64,000 nucleotides of DNA from Antrihabitans stalactiti (GCF_012932915.1 NZ_VCQU01000005.1:186001-250000), one strand, 5' to 3'. Counted from the first letter of the stretch, positions 54,093 to 63,407 are shown. Notes: generated by a model from the sequence alone, not told the origin. Numbers and translations: made by a program.

Positions 54093-55427
54093 ATGGTCGT
54101 GAATACCACCGAAAATTCTGCCGCAGCCGAAGAAAACGTGCTCCGTTCACCGAAATTCTGGTTGGCCCCGGTAATCCTCGTCGGCATTGTCATGGGACTG
54201 CTCGCATGGTTGTACATGGGATGGATCCTCAATCCACAAGACAACATCCGTAATTTCCCTATCGCTGTCGTGAATCAGGACGAGGGCGCGACGGTTCCGG
54301 CGTCGCCTGGCTCGCCGAGTCCGAGTGGTGAGAAGGAGAACCTCGGCAACACGATCACGACGGCATTGCTCGACAACGTCCCCAAATCGCAAGTCGATCT
54401 CAAGCAGATGGATTGGGCGACAGCGCAGTCGGAGATGAGCAAGGGCACGGTTTACGGCGCGATAGTGATCCCGAGCAACTTCACCACCGCGACAGGTGAA
54501 CTCGCCATCGCGGCGGCAAAGGGCACGCCCATCACCAAGCCGACTATCACCGTCTATACCAACCCACGAGCAGGCAGCATTCCCGTTGCGCTCGTACAAG
54601 GCATTACTACGCCCGCTCTCGCTGCGGTGAACACCAAGGTAGCTGCGCAACTCACGGCCGAGACCAACGAGCAGTTGAAGAGCGCTGGGGCGCCTGCGCT
54701 TTCGGGTCCTGGCGCTTATGTGCTGTCGGAGCCGATCACGGTGTCGGACGTGCAGTTCCACCCGTTGCCTGCAGGCACGGGCTTCGGGCTTTCGGCGTTC
54801 TACTACTCGCTGCTGCTGGTACTCGCGGGATTCACCGGTGCCACCATCGTCAACTCGCTCGTCGACGGCATGCTCGGCTACATCCCGAGCGAGGTCGGGC
54901 CCAAGGTGGTGAACCGGGCCCGAGTAGGTCTGACGCGTTTCCAGTTGTTGCTGGTCAAATGGGCATGTGTGACGTTCATGGCGACCGCGATATCGGGCCT
55001 CTACGTCGGTGTGTGTACGGCGCTGGGGATGTCGATACCCAACATGCTGTTGCTGTGGCTGTACGGCGTGCTGGCGATCTCCGCCATCGGCATCACGGCA
55101 ATGTCGGTGATGGCTGCATTTGGGGGCATCGGCCTACTGATCAACCTCATCGTGTTCGTGATTCTGGACCTGCCATCCTCGGGCGGAACTATCCCCTTGG
55201 AGGCCGAACCTCGGGTTTACAGCGTCTTGTCGATCTTCGAGCCGATGCGCCAGGTGTTCCTTGGTGTCAGTTCGATCATCTACTTCGACGCACAGTCGGC
55301 GGCTGGTCTTGGCCGTGCGCTCCTGATGACCGTGATCGGCCTCCTCATCGGTGTGCTGTTCGGCCTCTTCGTCACTCGGTACTACGACCGCAAGGGCCTC
55401 GACCGGACGGCCGCCGAGCCTGCCTGA
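54093..55427 (+). CDS. YhgE/Pip-like membrane protein (DUF3533)
   Basis: 444 aa. One N-terminal helix (APVILVGIVMGLLAWLYMGW), a large external domain (IRNFPIAVVNQDEGA at the front, typical of YhgE/Pip and ABC-2-type exporters), then five or six helices from residue 240 (FYYSLLLVLAGFTGATIVNS, TAISGLYVGVCTALGMS, LLWLYGVLAISAIGITAMSV, GLLINLIVFVILDL, LLMTVIGLLIGVLFGLF). Likely an exporter component or phage-receptor-like protein; not assigned further. Start codon may be the ATG at 54093 or the GTG right after. Confidence 0.82.
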   Translation: MVVNTTENSAAAEENVLRSPKFWLAPVILVGIVMGLLAWLYMGWILNPQDNIRNFPIAVVNQDEGATVPASPGSPSPSGEKENLGNTITTALLDNVPKSQVDLKQMDWATAQSEMSKGTVYGAIVIPSNFTTATGELAIAAAKGTPITKPTITVYTNPRAGSIPVALVQGITTPALAAVNTKVAAQLTAETNEQLKSAGAPALSGPGAYVLSEPITVSDVQFHPLPAGTGFGLSAFYYSLLLVLAGFTGATIVNSLVDGMLGYIPSEVGPKVVNRARVGLTRFQLLLVKWACVTFMATAISGLYVGVCTALGMSIPNMLLLWLYGVLAISAIGITAMSVMAAFGGIGLLINLIVFVILDLPSSGGTIPLEAEPRVYSVLSIFEPMRQVFLGVSSIIYFDAQSAAGLGRALLMTVIGLLIGVLFGLFVTRYYDRKGLDRTAAEPA

Positions 55428-55433
55428 CCACCC

Positions 55434-55485
55434 CCCTCGTGAGTCTTTTAGGAGTCCCTGGACTCCTAAAAGACTCACAAGGGGT
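55434..55485. terminator. Palindromic terminator, copy B
   Basis: CCCCTCGTGAGTCTTTTAGG then AGTC (55434-55457) pairs with 55462-55485 at 23 of 24 positions, loop CCTG. Same arm sequence as copy A at 44903-44948, again between two convergent genes. Confidence 0.88.
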
Positions 55486-55496
55486 GGGCGGTCTGC

Positions 55497-56183
55497 TTAG
55501 GCAGATGCGAGGTGGGTGATTCCCCGGCCGATCAGGACGGCGGCGAAGACGAGGAACAGCACCATCATGACCGTCTTCTCGTTCGCGACCAACCAGACCT
55601 TCACGGAGGCGAGTTTGCGTTCGAACGCTGGTCCGCCGACGAGATGGATGAGCAGGGGGACCGTGCAGGTCAACGTCGCGGCGAGGATGAAGGCGACGGT
55701 GAGTCCGAAGGCCTCGACGCCAGGTAGGCGGGTCTGGCCGATGTCGAGCCCTGCCATGACGGCGAGCACGACGGTGCTGACATCCAAAACAACGAGGAGA
55801 ACGCCGAATACGACTGCGCTACCCGGGTTGACCCGGTCGACACTCCGCAGAAGTTTGCCGGGTTTCGGTTCTTCACCTGGCTTGGTCCGCTTGGTCCACA
55901 GCCACGCCGCGTAGCAGGCGAGCAACGCGCCGATGATGATTCGGATGACCGACGACGTCGTCGTCGGGTGATCGCGGTGGCCGAGATGGCTCAGGTCGGC
56001 GCCAGAAAACACGACGACCAGCGCCATGACCACGGACAGCCCCACGAGGCGGCCGACGACATATGCGAAGCTCTTGGCTCGCGCCCGATCGGACACCAAC
56101 ATCAGGACCGCAACGATCACAGGCAACGGGCTGACTGCGATCGCTACGGCAAACGGCAAAATCTCACCTAAGACAGCACCCAT
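55497..56183 (-). CDS. GAP-family membrane protein (GPL/sulfolipid addressing)
   Basis: 228 aa with six helices: EILPFAVAIAVSPLPVIVAV, VGRLVGLSVVMALVVVFSG, SVIRIIIGALLACYAAWLW, AVVFGVLLVVLDVSTVVLAV, AFGLTVAFILAATLTCTVPL, VMMVLFLVFAAVLIGRGI. The layout matches the mycobacterial Gap/Sap proteins that help export glycopeptidolipids or sulfolipids. An envelope-lipid export role is inferred. Convergent with the DUF3533 gene. Confidence 0.82.
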   Translation of the reverse strand: MGAVLGEILPFAVAIAVSPLPVIVAVLMLVSDRARAKSFAYVVGRLVGLSVVMALVVVFSGADLSHLGHRDHPTTTSSVIRIIIGALLACYAAWLWTKRTKPGEEPKPGKLLRSVDRVNPGSAVVFGVLLVVLDVSTVVLAVMAGLDIGQTRLPGVEAFGLTVAFILAATLTCTVPLLIHLVGGPAFERKLASVKVWLVANEKTVMMVLFLVFAAVLIGRGITHLASA

Positions 56184-56207
56184 TGACCTAGTCCATTCTC
56201 GACCGAA

Positions 56208-57767
56208 TCATGCATTCGGAGTGGGTTTTTCGGGACGTAAGAGAACCAGCGCGAGCACGATAGCGATGAGCGGGACGGCGGCCATGACGAGGCTCAAGCT
56301 GTGAATGGCGTCGATCATGCTGTCGGTCGCGGCGGTGACGACGTCGTGCGCTCGTTGCGGATCGAGCACATTGGTTCCGCCGCTACCGGACGACGTACCG
56401 CCGTGCGCCACCCGCAGCGCTTCCTTTGCCTGATCCTCGGTAATTTTCGAGCCTCTGAGCTTCTCCAAGCCGTCTTGGACGAACAATGACGTGCCGATCA
56501 GGGCGAACAAGGTCGGGCCCAGGGAGTAGGCGGCCTGACCTGTCGCACATTTCACCGCGGACACGGCGCCGCCGAGGTCGGACGGCGCGCTGGCCATCAT
56601 GATCGTCGATTGCGGTGTCTGGACGACCGCTCCACCGATCATGACCAAGGCGACCGAGGCGAACAGCAGCAGCATCGAACTGTTTTTCTCGAGCACCGTC
56701 AGCACGAGCAACCCGGCGAGCAGAATCACCAGACCGGCGATGAGGACCGCTTTGTCCCCGAACCGTGTTGCTGCCCGACCGGATCCGGTGGCGGCGATGG
56801 CCTGCAGAATCGTCGCCGGGACGAGCAGGAGCCCGAGTAGTGCCGGGTCTTCTCCTCGGATCGCGACGATGTAGTACGCGAAGAGAATCGTGCAACCCCC
56901 GGTGAGGAAGTTGTACGTCGCGCCTGCGGAGACCGCGATCGAGAACTGCCGCGACTTGAAGATTCGAAGATCCAAAGCGGGAGCAGGAGTGCGCAACTCA
57001 CGCATGACAAAGCCGACGGCAGCGACTGCGCCGACGGCGATCGGTACCACGGCACCGACCTTCAATCCTTCGGACAGCCGCGAAATGCCGTACACGATCG
57101 CGAGCAGCGCGACGGCGACCAATCCCAGTCCTGCCAGGTCGAGCTTGCGCGCGGACCGAGGCGTCTCGGGTACGAACCGGAGGGTTATCACCAGCGTGAT
57201 GACAGCCACCACCGGCGCGACGAGAAACCCGACGCGCCAACCCAAGTGGTCGGCCAAGATGCTCCCGATCGCGGGCTGCGGCGCAGACACCGCGAACGAG
57301 ACGCCGAGATACAGCGCGATTGCGGCGGCTCGTCGTTCGGGCGGAAAGACATCGTTGACGATCGCCAACGAAAGCCCGAGCAAGAGTGCGAAACCCAACC
57401 CCGCGCCGGCACGCGCGACCATCAGGACCGCACTGTTCGGCGCCGCCGCGGCCAACAAGTTGAACGCGACCGTGGCGAACAGACCGATGATGAACAGGCG
57501 CCGTTTGCCGTAGAGATCACCCAAAGCGCCTGCGCCGAGAACTGCTGCCGCAAGGGCGAGCGTTGCGAGGCTCGCGACGAAACTGGCTGTGCTGCCGGTC
57601 ATGTCGAGGCCGGCGCGCACTTCCGAGATATTCGACGACAGGATCGTCGGGTCCGCATACGAAATGCTGTACCCGAGCCCCATCGCCACCACGGTCATGG
57701 TGGCGGCGAGCCCGGTCACGTGGTGCGCAGACTCCAGCGACCCGGGAGCCTCACCCGGCTTCGTCAT
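56208..57767 (-). CDS. MFS transporter (DHA2 / 14-TM type)
   Basis: 519 aa, about 14 helices. Motif A region is GALGDLYGKRRLFIIGL, motif C-like VARAGAGLGFALLLGL is present, and the tail ends AAVPLIAIVLALVLLRP. Drug/solute exporter or importer driven by proton motive force. Last gene of the amidase-amidohydrolase-MFS set, 9 bases after the amidohydrolase, so uptake of an amide substrate or export of a product is plausible. Confidence 0.92.
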   Translation of the reverse strand: MTKPGEAPGSLESAHHVTGLAATMTVVAMGLGYSISYADPTILSSNISEVRAGLDMTGSTASFVASLATLALAAAVLGAGALGDLYGKRRLFIIGLFATVAFNLLAAAAPNSAVLMVARAGAGLGFALLLGLSLAIVNDVFPPERRAAAIALYLGVSFAVSAPQPAIGSILADHLGWRVGFLVAPVVAVITLVITLRFVPETPRSARKLDLAGLGLVAVALLAIVYGISRLSEGLKVGAVVPIAVGAVAAVGFVMRELRTPAPALDLRIFKSRQFSIAVSAGATYNFLTGGCTILFAYYIVAIRGEDPALLGLLLVPATILQAIAATGSGRAATRFGDKAVLIAGLVILLAGLLVLTVLEKNSSMLLLFASVALVMIGGAVVQTPQSTIMMASAPSDLGGAVSAVKCATGQAAYSLGPTLFALIGTSLFVQDGLEKLRGSKITEDQAKEALRVAHGGTSSGSGGTNVLDPQRAHDVVTAATDSMIDAIHSLSLVMAAVPLIAIVLALVLLRPEKPTPNA

Positions 57768-57776
57768 GTCCGACTC

Positions 57777-59405
57777 TCAATGTGCGACGAGCGCTTGACC
57801 GTACACCTGTTGCCCAGCAAGGAAAGTCGCGCGGACCTCCAGGTTCTGAATGTCTTCCGGCGGGATGGTTCGCGGGTCCGCCGCCAGGACGCACAGGTCG
57901 GCATACTTGCCGACTTCGATCGATCCGATGATGTCGTCGGCGAACAGTTGCCACGCGGCGTCGATCGTCTGTGCGCGGATAGCCTGATCGACCGTGACGC
58001 ACTCATCGGGCGCGTAGACCTTGCCGCTCGGCGACTTCCGCGTCACCGCAACGCTGATATTGCGGAGCGGCTCTTCAGGTGTGACCGGGGGATCGTTGTG
58101 GAACGAAATCCGAACCCCCTTGGCGAGGGCTGTGCCTGCCGGCATCCAGTGCGCACCGTGCTCCAGCCCGAACAGGCCGTCGACGATGACGTCGCCCCAG
58201 TAGTGGATCTGGTCGACGAAGATACTGCAGGTCACGCCGAGCCGGGCAGCACGCTCGAATTGCTCCGGCCGCATCGCACCACAGTGCTCGAGGCGCAGCC
58301 GATGATCATCACGCGGATGCTTCTCCAACACCTCCTCGTAGACATCGAGGATCGTGTCGACGCCGTTGTCGCCCTGCACATGGCATGCCATCGGCCAGCC
58401 GAGCGGGAAGTACTCTCCGACGATCTCGCGCAATTGTTCCTTGGTGTAGTTCGCGTGGCCGCACGATCCCGGTGTCACGCCGATGGTGCGCACCTCGGGT
58501 GTATCGAGGTACGGGAACGTCAGATCGATATTTCCGATCCAGGGCGAGCCGTCGACCCAAATCTTGATGCCGACCTGGCGAACCATGTCGTCACCGTTGA
58601 CCGGAACCATGTCGGTGGTCATCTCCGGATTGGATACCTCGTAGGTCCGGAACCTGACGCTCAACGCACCCGCGTCGCGCATCCCGTCGAGCACTGGCCG
58701 AAACGCCGGACTGAACGCCATTTCGGAACACGTCGTCAGGCCGCCTTTGTTCAACCTGGCGCATTCCGCTTTCAACATTGCCGGATAAGCGGTGGGGTCG
58801 CCGACCGCACCAGCCACAAGCGGAAACACTGCGCCTGTCTCGAATGCGGTGCCATCGAGTTCGCCATTCTCGGAACGGCCGTAGCGCGCGCCCTTGGGAT
58901 CGGGTGTATCGCGGTTCAAGCCGGCCCGCTCACCTGCAACGGAATTGAAATACGCGAGGTGACCCGAGTTGTGCAAAATGAGCAATGGAGTGGTCGGTGC
59001 AATTTCATCCAGCCATGCGAGGCTCGGATCGGGAAGGCCGGTTTGCAGCAATGCGTCCCACCCGATGAGGTACGCGCCCTCGTCGCCACGCTTGGCAACT
59101 TCGTTGCGGACCGCGGCCACAACCTCCTCAGGATCGCGCATGGTGACCGGCCGAATGTCGACCATTCGATCCGAGAGGACGATTGCCTCCATGAGCGGAT
59201 GGCCATGTGCCTCAATCAAGCCCGGCATGACGCAACCGTCGCCGAGTTCTTGCACTTGTGTGTCTGGACCGATCCAACTCTCGATGTCGGATCGCTTACC
59301 GACAGCAACGATCTTGCCGTCTGCGACGGCGAGAGCTTCGGCGGTGGGTTGCGAGTCATCGACGGTCAGTACCGTGCCGATAATTACGAGATCAGCAGAA
59401 GACAT
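57777..59405 (-). CDS. Amidohydrolase family protein (YtcJ-like)
   Basis: 542 aa from the ATG at 59405 behind GGAGG. Amidohydro_3 motifs: DLVIIGTVLTVDDSQPTAEA, metal site GLIEAHGHP, ACHVQGDNGVDTILD, RLEHCGAMRPEQ, FHNDPPVTPEEPL, then a C-terminal beta-sandwich ending GKYADLCVLAADPRTI. Hydrolyses an amide or carbamate in the cytoplasm; substrate unknown. The frame is open to 59468 but without a ribosome site. Confidence 0.9.
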   Translation of the reverse strand: MSSADLVIIGTVLTVDDSQPTAEALAVADGKIVAVGKRSDIESWIGPDTQVQELGDGCVMPGLIEAHGHPLMEAIVLSDRMVDIRPVTMRDPEEVVAAVRNEVAKRGDEGAYLIGWDALLQTGLPDPSLAWLDEIAPTTPLLILHNSGHLAYFNSVAGERAGLNRDTPDPKGARYGRSENGELDGTAFETGAVFPLVAGAVGDPTAYPAMLKAECARLNKGGLTTCSEMAFSPAFRPVLDGMRDAGALSVRFRTYEVSNPEMTTDMVPVNGDDMVRQVGIKIWVDGSPWIGNIDLTFPYLDTPEVRTIGVTPGSCGHANYTKEQLREIVGEYFPLGWPMACHVQGDNGVDTILDVYEEVLEKHPRDDHRLRLEHCGAMRPEQFERAARLGVTCSIFVDQIHYWGDVIVDGLFGLEHGAHWMPAGTALAKGVRISFHNDPPVTPEEPLRNISVAVTRKSPSGKVYAPDECVTVDQAIRAQTIDAAWQLFADDIIGSIEVGKYADLCVLAADPRTIPPEDIQNLEVRATFLAGQQVYGQALVAH

Positions 59406-59611
59406 CGGGCCTCCAAAAAATGGGTGACGGAGAATCGTCTCGACGCGCGCAGGTCCCACCCCGACCATGGCACAAGCGCAATCTGAGTATGCACCTCCTG
59501 CGTCGGAAGATCATTTGAATTGCAAACTTTCGCAACCAATATTTTGAAGGTGCGCATAGCGCAACAACGAATCTCGATTTTCCGCGGTCGAATTCGGACT
59601 GACTTGCGCAG
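59406..59611. other. Spacer between amidase and amidohydrolase genes
   Basis: About 200 bases, AT-rich, without a gene. Large enough for a promoter of the amidohydrolase-MFS pair, so the amidase may be a separate transcript. Confidence 0.4.
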
Positions 59612-61030
59612 TCAGCTGGTGACGAGCCCCGGTCGGCGGTCGCCTGCGTGCGTGACCTGCTCGATCGCGTGCGCAATACCGAGCGCGCGGAAATCTTGCC
59701 GATGCGGGGCGACGACCTGCACGCCGATGGGTAAGCCTTCCTCGGAGAACGCGACGGGCACAGCAGTCGCGGGACATTCGGTGACCGACACCTGGATCGC
59801 CGCCTGCATCCACCCGAGGTAGTCAGGCATCTCCACGCCAGCGACGCTTGTCGGATACTCGAGGTCCGCGTCGAACGGGAGTGCCTGGCACGCAGGCAGA
59901 ACGAGTGCGTCGTATTCACCGAAGAAGGCGAGTGCCCGGTTGTACAGCGCACCACGCAGCGCGCTGGCGTGCGCCACCTCCGGACCGGTCAGCGCGCGTC
60001 CCTGCTCGACATTCGTACGGATCGTCTGCTTCACCATGTCGGGCGCGCGGTCGACGAGTTCGCCGAACATCAGGACATAGTTGAGCGTTCGCAGGGTCGT
60101 GAACACTTCCCGTGCTCCCGTGAAGTCGAGGCAATCGTGCACGACGTTCGCGCCGAGTTTCGTGAGCGTGGCCTCCTGCGCTTCGACCGCGGCGCCGACC
60201 TCTGGGTCGACGACGACGGCGCCACCGAGGTCAGGGGACAACGCAATTCGCATGCCGTCGAGCCGAGTGGGCAAGGGTGCAGTGAAGATCGAACCCGGAT
60301 CGGCCAACGACATCACAGCGCGTGGGTCGGGACCCGCTTGCACCGAAAGCAGCAGCGCGGCGTCAGCCACTGTGCGGCCCATCGGCCCCTGCGAGGCGAG
60401 CGTGAACCACGGGTCCTGCACCGGCCACGTCGGGACTCGACCAGGGGAGGGGCGGTGTCCAACGACATTGCAGAACGACGCCGGGTTACGCAGCGAACCA
60501 CCCATGTCGCTGCCGTCCGCGAGGGAGACCATCCCGCACGTCAGCGCCGCTGCCGACCCGCCGCTGGAGCCACCCGCCGAACGGTCGAGCGCGTAGGGGT
60601 TTCGCGTGACGCCGAATACCCGGTTGAAGGTGTGCGAGCCTGCACCGAACTCAGGTGTGTTCGTCTTGCCCACGATGATGGCCCCAGCAGCGCGTTCTCG
60701 TTCGACGAGCAGTTCATCGGCATCCGGGACGTTGTTTGCGAGGACCGGCGAACCGTAGGTCGTGCGCAATCCCGCTGTCGCGTGCAGATCTTTGACGCCG
60801 AGAGTGAGGCCGTGCAGGGGGCCGAGGAGGCGCCCAGCCGCGAACGCCTCGTCGGCTGCCGCCGCTGCGCGTTCGGCGCCCTCTGCATCGAGAGTCACCA
60901 CAGCGTTGACATCGGTATTGGTGGCTTCGATTCGGGCGAGCGACTCCGCCAACAGTTCACGGGCAGAGAGCTTGCCGTCTCGAATCAGTGCTGCTTGCTC
61001 CGTGGCTGACAGATCGCACAATCCAGTCAT
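59612..61030 (-). CDS. Amidase (amidase-signature family)
   Basis: 472 aa. Ser-cisSer-Lys triad visible: Lys in LTLGVKDLHATAG, cis-Ser and Ser in GGSSGGSAAAL and SLADGSDMGGSLRNPASF. Glycine-rich signature GSSGGSAAALTCGMVSLADG. Hydrolyses carboxamides; general substrate range, not GatA (the GatA-specific context is absent). The ATG at 61030 fits MTGLCDLSATEQAALI. Confidence 0.93.
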   Translation of the reverse strand: MTGLCDLSATEQAALIRDGKLSARELLAESLARIEATNTDVNAVVTLDAEGAERAAAAADEAFAAGRLLGPLHGLTLGVKDLHATAGLRTTYGSPVLANNVPDADELLVERERAAGAIIVGKTNTPEFGAGSHTFNRVFGVTRNPYALDRSAGGSSGGSAAALTCGMVSLADGSDMGGSLRNPASFCNVVGHRPSPGRVPTWPVQDPWFTLASQGPMGRTVADAALLLSVQAGPDPRAVMSLADPGSIFTAPLPTRLDGMRIALSPDLGGAVVVDPEVGAAVEAQEATLTKLGANVVHDCLDFTGAREVFTTLRTLNYVLMFGELVDRAPDMVKQTIRTNVEQGRALTGPEVAHASALRGALYNRALAFFGEYDALVLPACQALPFDADLEYPTSVAGVEMPDYLGWMQAAIQVSVTECPATAVPVAFSEEGLPIGVQVVAPHRQDFRALGIAHAIEQVTHAGDRRPGLVTS

Positions 61031-61283
61031 GGACCGAGGGTAGCTTTCGGCACTGTTCGCTCATTGTGAAAACAGCGCATTTGGCTCGAAGTTCTACTGT
61101 CCGTCGACGGTTCCCGCTTCGCCCCCGATGGCAGCGCCCGAAGACTCCTCGGGCTCATCGTCGGTGTCGGCCTGCTCACCAGCGCGGTACACGCTCTCTT
61201 GGTCGTCCAATCTCTTGCTCTCGACGCCGGATTCGTCACTGTGGGGAAATGTCATTCGTGTGGGTTACCCACCGCAGGGCTTC
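61031..61283. other. Spacer between amidase and rpsR
   Basis: 253 bases with no recognised gene. No clear terminator hairpin for the rpsR transcript was found. Confidence 0.4.
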
Positions 61284-61544
61284 TCAACCTGCGTGTCCGC
61301 TGCTTCCGAACGGCAGCATCGCCATTTCGCGCGCGGTCTTCACGGCGACGGCGACTTGGCGTTGCTGTTGGGGCGTGAGGCCCGTGACCCGTCGGCTGCG
61401 GATCTTGCCGCGGTCGGAAATGAACTGGCGCAACAGGTTCACGTCCTTGTAGTCGACGGACTCGATCCCCTTGAGCGGGTTCTTCTTCGGCCGACGAGCG
61501 TCCTGGGCGAGAGTTCTTTTCGACGGTGCCCTCTTGACTGCCAT
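61284..61544 (-). CDS. rpsR2: Ribosomal protein S18, zinc-free paralog
   Basis: 86 aa. [40 protein letters not shown]; no CxxC, in contrast to zinc-binding S18. Last gene of the rpmB-rpmG-rpsN-rpsR cluster, 10 bases after the rpsN remnant's stop. Such paralogs replace zinc-containing ribosomal proteins when zinc is scarce, freeing zinc. Confidence 0.94.
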   Translation of the reverse strand: MAVKRAPSKRTLAQDARRPKKNPLKGIESVDYKDVNLLRQFISDRGKIRSRRVTGLTPQQQRQVAVAVKTAREMAMLPFGSSGHAG

Positions 61545-61554
61545 TACTGACCCC

Positions 61555-61626
61555 TTACCAACTCGACTTGTGGACGCCTGGCAGTTCCCCGTGCGCGTTG
61601 CGGGCTATCTTCGACTGCTTTGCCAT
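61555..61626 (-). pseudogene. rpsN2: Ribosomal protein S14 (zinc-free) gene with in-frame internal deletion
   Basis: Reads [10 protein letters not shown], the normal start of actinobacterial 101-aa S14, followed directly by [13 protein letters not shown] and a stop, its normal end; about 78 residues between are gone. Frame, start codon and stop are preserved, and the ATG lies 1 base after the rpmG stop as expected for a coupled operon. The 23-codon product lacks the rRNA-binding body and cannot be a functional S14. Too short for ordinary gene finding. Confidence 0.78.
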
Positions 61627-61627
61627 G

Positions 61628-61792
61628 TCAGCGCTCCTCGCGGAAGTCGACGTGCCGTCGCGCGATGGGGTCGTACTTACGTAAGACCAAGCGGTCGGGA
61701 TCGTTGCGCCGGTTCTTGCGGGTGACGTACGTGTAGCCCGTTCCCGCCGTCGACTTCAGTTTGATGATCGGGCGAACCATGTTGCGCGCCAT
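61628..61792 (-). CDS. rpmG2: Ribosomal protein L33, zinc-free paralog
   Basis: 54 aa: [44 protein letters not shown]. The zinc ligands (two CxxC pairs) of C+ L33 are missing. Start overlaps the rpmB stop in TGATG, so the genes are translationally coupled. Confidence 0.95.
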   Translation of the reverse strand: MARNMVRPIIKLKSTAGTGYTYVTRKNRRNDPDRLVLRKYDPIARRHVDFREER

Positions 61793-62028
61793 CAGAATTT
61801 CGTTCCATTCGCGCGAAGTCGGGCAACTACGGCGTCGATGCCGTCCCGATCGATCGTCTTGATTCCCTTGGCCGACACGGTGAGTGTGATTCGTCGGCCC
61901 TCGCTCGGGACGAAATACGTCTTGCGCTGGATGTTCGGATCCCAGCGGCGACCCGTGCGCCGATGCGAGTGCGAAACGGATTTGCCGAATCCCGGCTTGC
62001 GGCCGGTCACTTGGCAGTGGGCGGACAT
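61792..62028 (-). CDS. rpmB2: Ribosomal protein L28, zinc-free paralog
   Basis: 78 aa: [48 protein letters not shown]. Only one cysteine remains, so the zinc site of C+ L28 is absent. First gene of the ribosomal cluster, facing cobW across a 66-base gap that contains Zur-like sites. Confidence 0.95.
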   Translation of the reverse strand: MSAHCQVTGRKPGFGKSVSHSHRRTGRRWDPNIQRKTYFVPSEGRRITLTVSAKGIKTIDRDGIDAVVARLRANGTKF

Positions 62029-62042
62029 GCTCGATCCTTCCT

Positions 62043-62067
62043 GTTAACGACAATGATTTTCGACAAC
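62043..62067. promoter_or_regulatory. Candidate Zur operator
   Basis: AAT-rich inverted element GTTAACGACAATGATTTTCG then ACAAC upstream of rpmB2; the core GACAATGATTTTCG resembles recalled mycobacterial Zur boxes (TGAAAATGATTTTCA type). A related half, AATGAAAATCGTTACC, is at 62101-62116 on the other side of the divergent promoter, within the first codons of cobW. Fits zinc-repressed expression of both directions; not proven. Confidence 0.55.
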
Positions 62068-62094
62068 GTCGTTCGGTCACGCTACTCTTCGTCC

Positions 62095-63360
62095 ATGCTT
62101 AATGAAAATCGTTACCGATTGCGCACTCCGGTCGTGATCGTCGCAGGTTGGTCGGGTGCGACGGAGGCAGCCGTGAAATCCCTGGTCGACGGCGGGACCG
62201 TTGTCGTCGCGCACGACCTCGACCGCGTTCACGACGGCATCGTCCGGCGCACAGTGACGACCAAGACGTCGCAACGGTCCTCGATTCTGGAGTTGGCGCA
62301 CGGTTGCGTGACCTGCACGCTTCGCGAAGATCTCCTGCCCATGCTCCGGAAGCTGAGCAGGCGCAGTTCGGTGCAGCGGATCGTCCTCGCGCTGGACCGC
62401 GTTCTCGAACCCGAAGCGGTGTGTTGGGCAATCGAGCACGTCGCCGTGGCGGGGGTCGTCGGGCAACTGGACGGTCCGGCGATCGACGACGTTCGGGTCG
62501 AGGCCGTTCTCACCTGCATCGACGCGGCGACGTGGCTGGCCGACGCGACGACCGATGACGTGCTCGCCGATCGTGGTGTGCGCAGCGGTGCAGCTGACGA
62601 TCGGACAGTCGCGCAGCTCGTCGTCGGGCAGGTGGGCTTTGCCGACGCGCTGGTAATCAGCGGTGCGCCGACCGACCCATGGGAGGAAGCGCAACTGACG
62701 GCTGTGCTGGCACGGTTGGCGCCGCGAGCGCCGATCGTCTGGGCGGGATCGAATAACGAGGTCGATGCCGAGACGTTGCTGCGGTCTGTGCCCGCGGATT
62801 CCCGCCGGGCACAGATCGACGACGCGCACGGACCACTATTGCGGGGACAGCCGCCGCTGGGCAGCGACGGGAGCGTCGAGATCGTGGAATTCACGGCCGA
62901 TCGACCGTTTCACCCGGACCGGTTCCACGACGCCATCGACACATTGCTCGACGGCGTTGTGACCGCACATGGCCGGGTGTGGGTGGCGACTCAGCCGGAC
63001 CGCGCGCTGTGGTTGCAGTCGGCGGGTGGCGGCCTGCGCATCGGCGACGGCGGTCGTTGGCTGGCAGCGATGACTGCCGCAGAACAGGGCCAGGTCACAC
63101 CTGATCGAATCGCGATGGCTGCGGCCCGCTGGGACGACCGGTTCGGCGACCGCGACACCTCGATCGTCGCCCTGGTCCATGCCGCCGACCCGTCCGAGAT
63201 CACCCGGGCGATGCAGTGGGCGTTGGTCACCGACGAGGAATTGCGTCGGGAGAGCGAGTGGCCGCAGTGGCACGACCCCTTCGGTAGCGGGCACGAAGAT
63301 CCCTGCGGGACAAGCGAATCACCCTATCGAGGATCGACGAGGGGGTCAGGCAACGGCTGA
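62095..63360 (+). CDS. COG0523/CobW-family protein with degenerate P-loop
   Basis: 421 aa from the ATG at 62095 (other ATGs upstream, e.g. 62053, fall in the operator). [20 protein letters not shown] aligns where a GxxGxGKT P-loop is expected, but the GKT is missing. The metal-binding motif is [15 protein letters not shown] in place of the usual CxCC. C-terminal CobW_C part [19 protein letters not shown]. tuberculosis Rv0106 has a similar degenerate P-loop as I recall. Zur-regulated COG0523 proteins are presumed zinc chaperones; GTPase activity of this one is doubtful. Divergent from the C-minus ribosomal genes. Confidence 0.85.
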   Translation: MLNENRYRLRTPVVIVAGWSGATEAAVKSLVDGGTVVVAHDLDRVHDGIVRRTVTTKTSQRSSILELAHGCVTCTLREDLLPMLRKLSRRSSVQRIVLALDRVLEPEAVCWAIEHVAVAGVVGQLDGPAIDDVRVEAVLTCIDAATWLADATTDDVLADRGVRSGAADDRTVAQLVVGQVGFADALVISGAPTDPWEEAQLTAVLARLAPRAPIVWAGSNNEVDAETLLRSVPADSRRAQIDDAHGPLLRGQPPLGSDGSVEIVEFTADRPFHPDRFHDAIDTLLDGVVTAHGRVWVATQPDRALWLQSAGGGLRIGDGGRWLAAMTAAEQGQVTPDRIAMAAARWDDRFGDRDTSIVALVHAADPSEITRAMQWALVTDEELRRESEWPQWHDPFGSGHEDPCGTSESPYRGSTRGSGNG

Positions 63361-63407
63361 CGGCAAGTATGGGAGGCGGCGCCCTGTGTGATTAACCGCA
63401 CGGCCAT

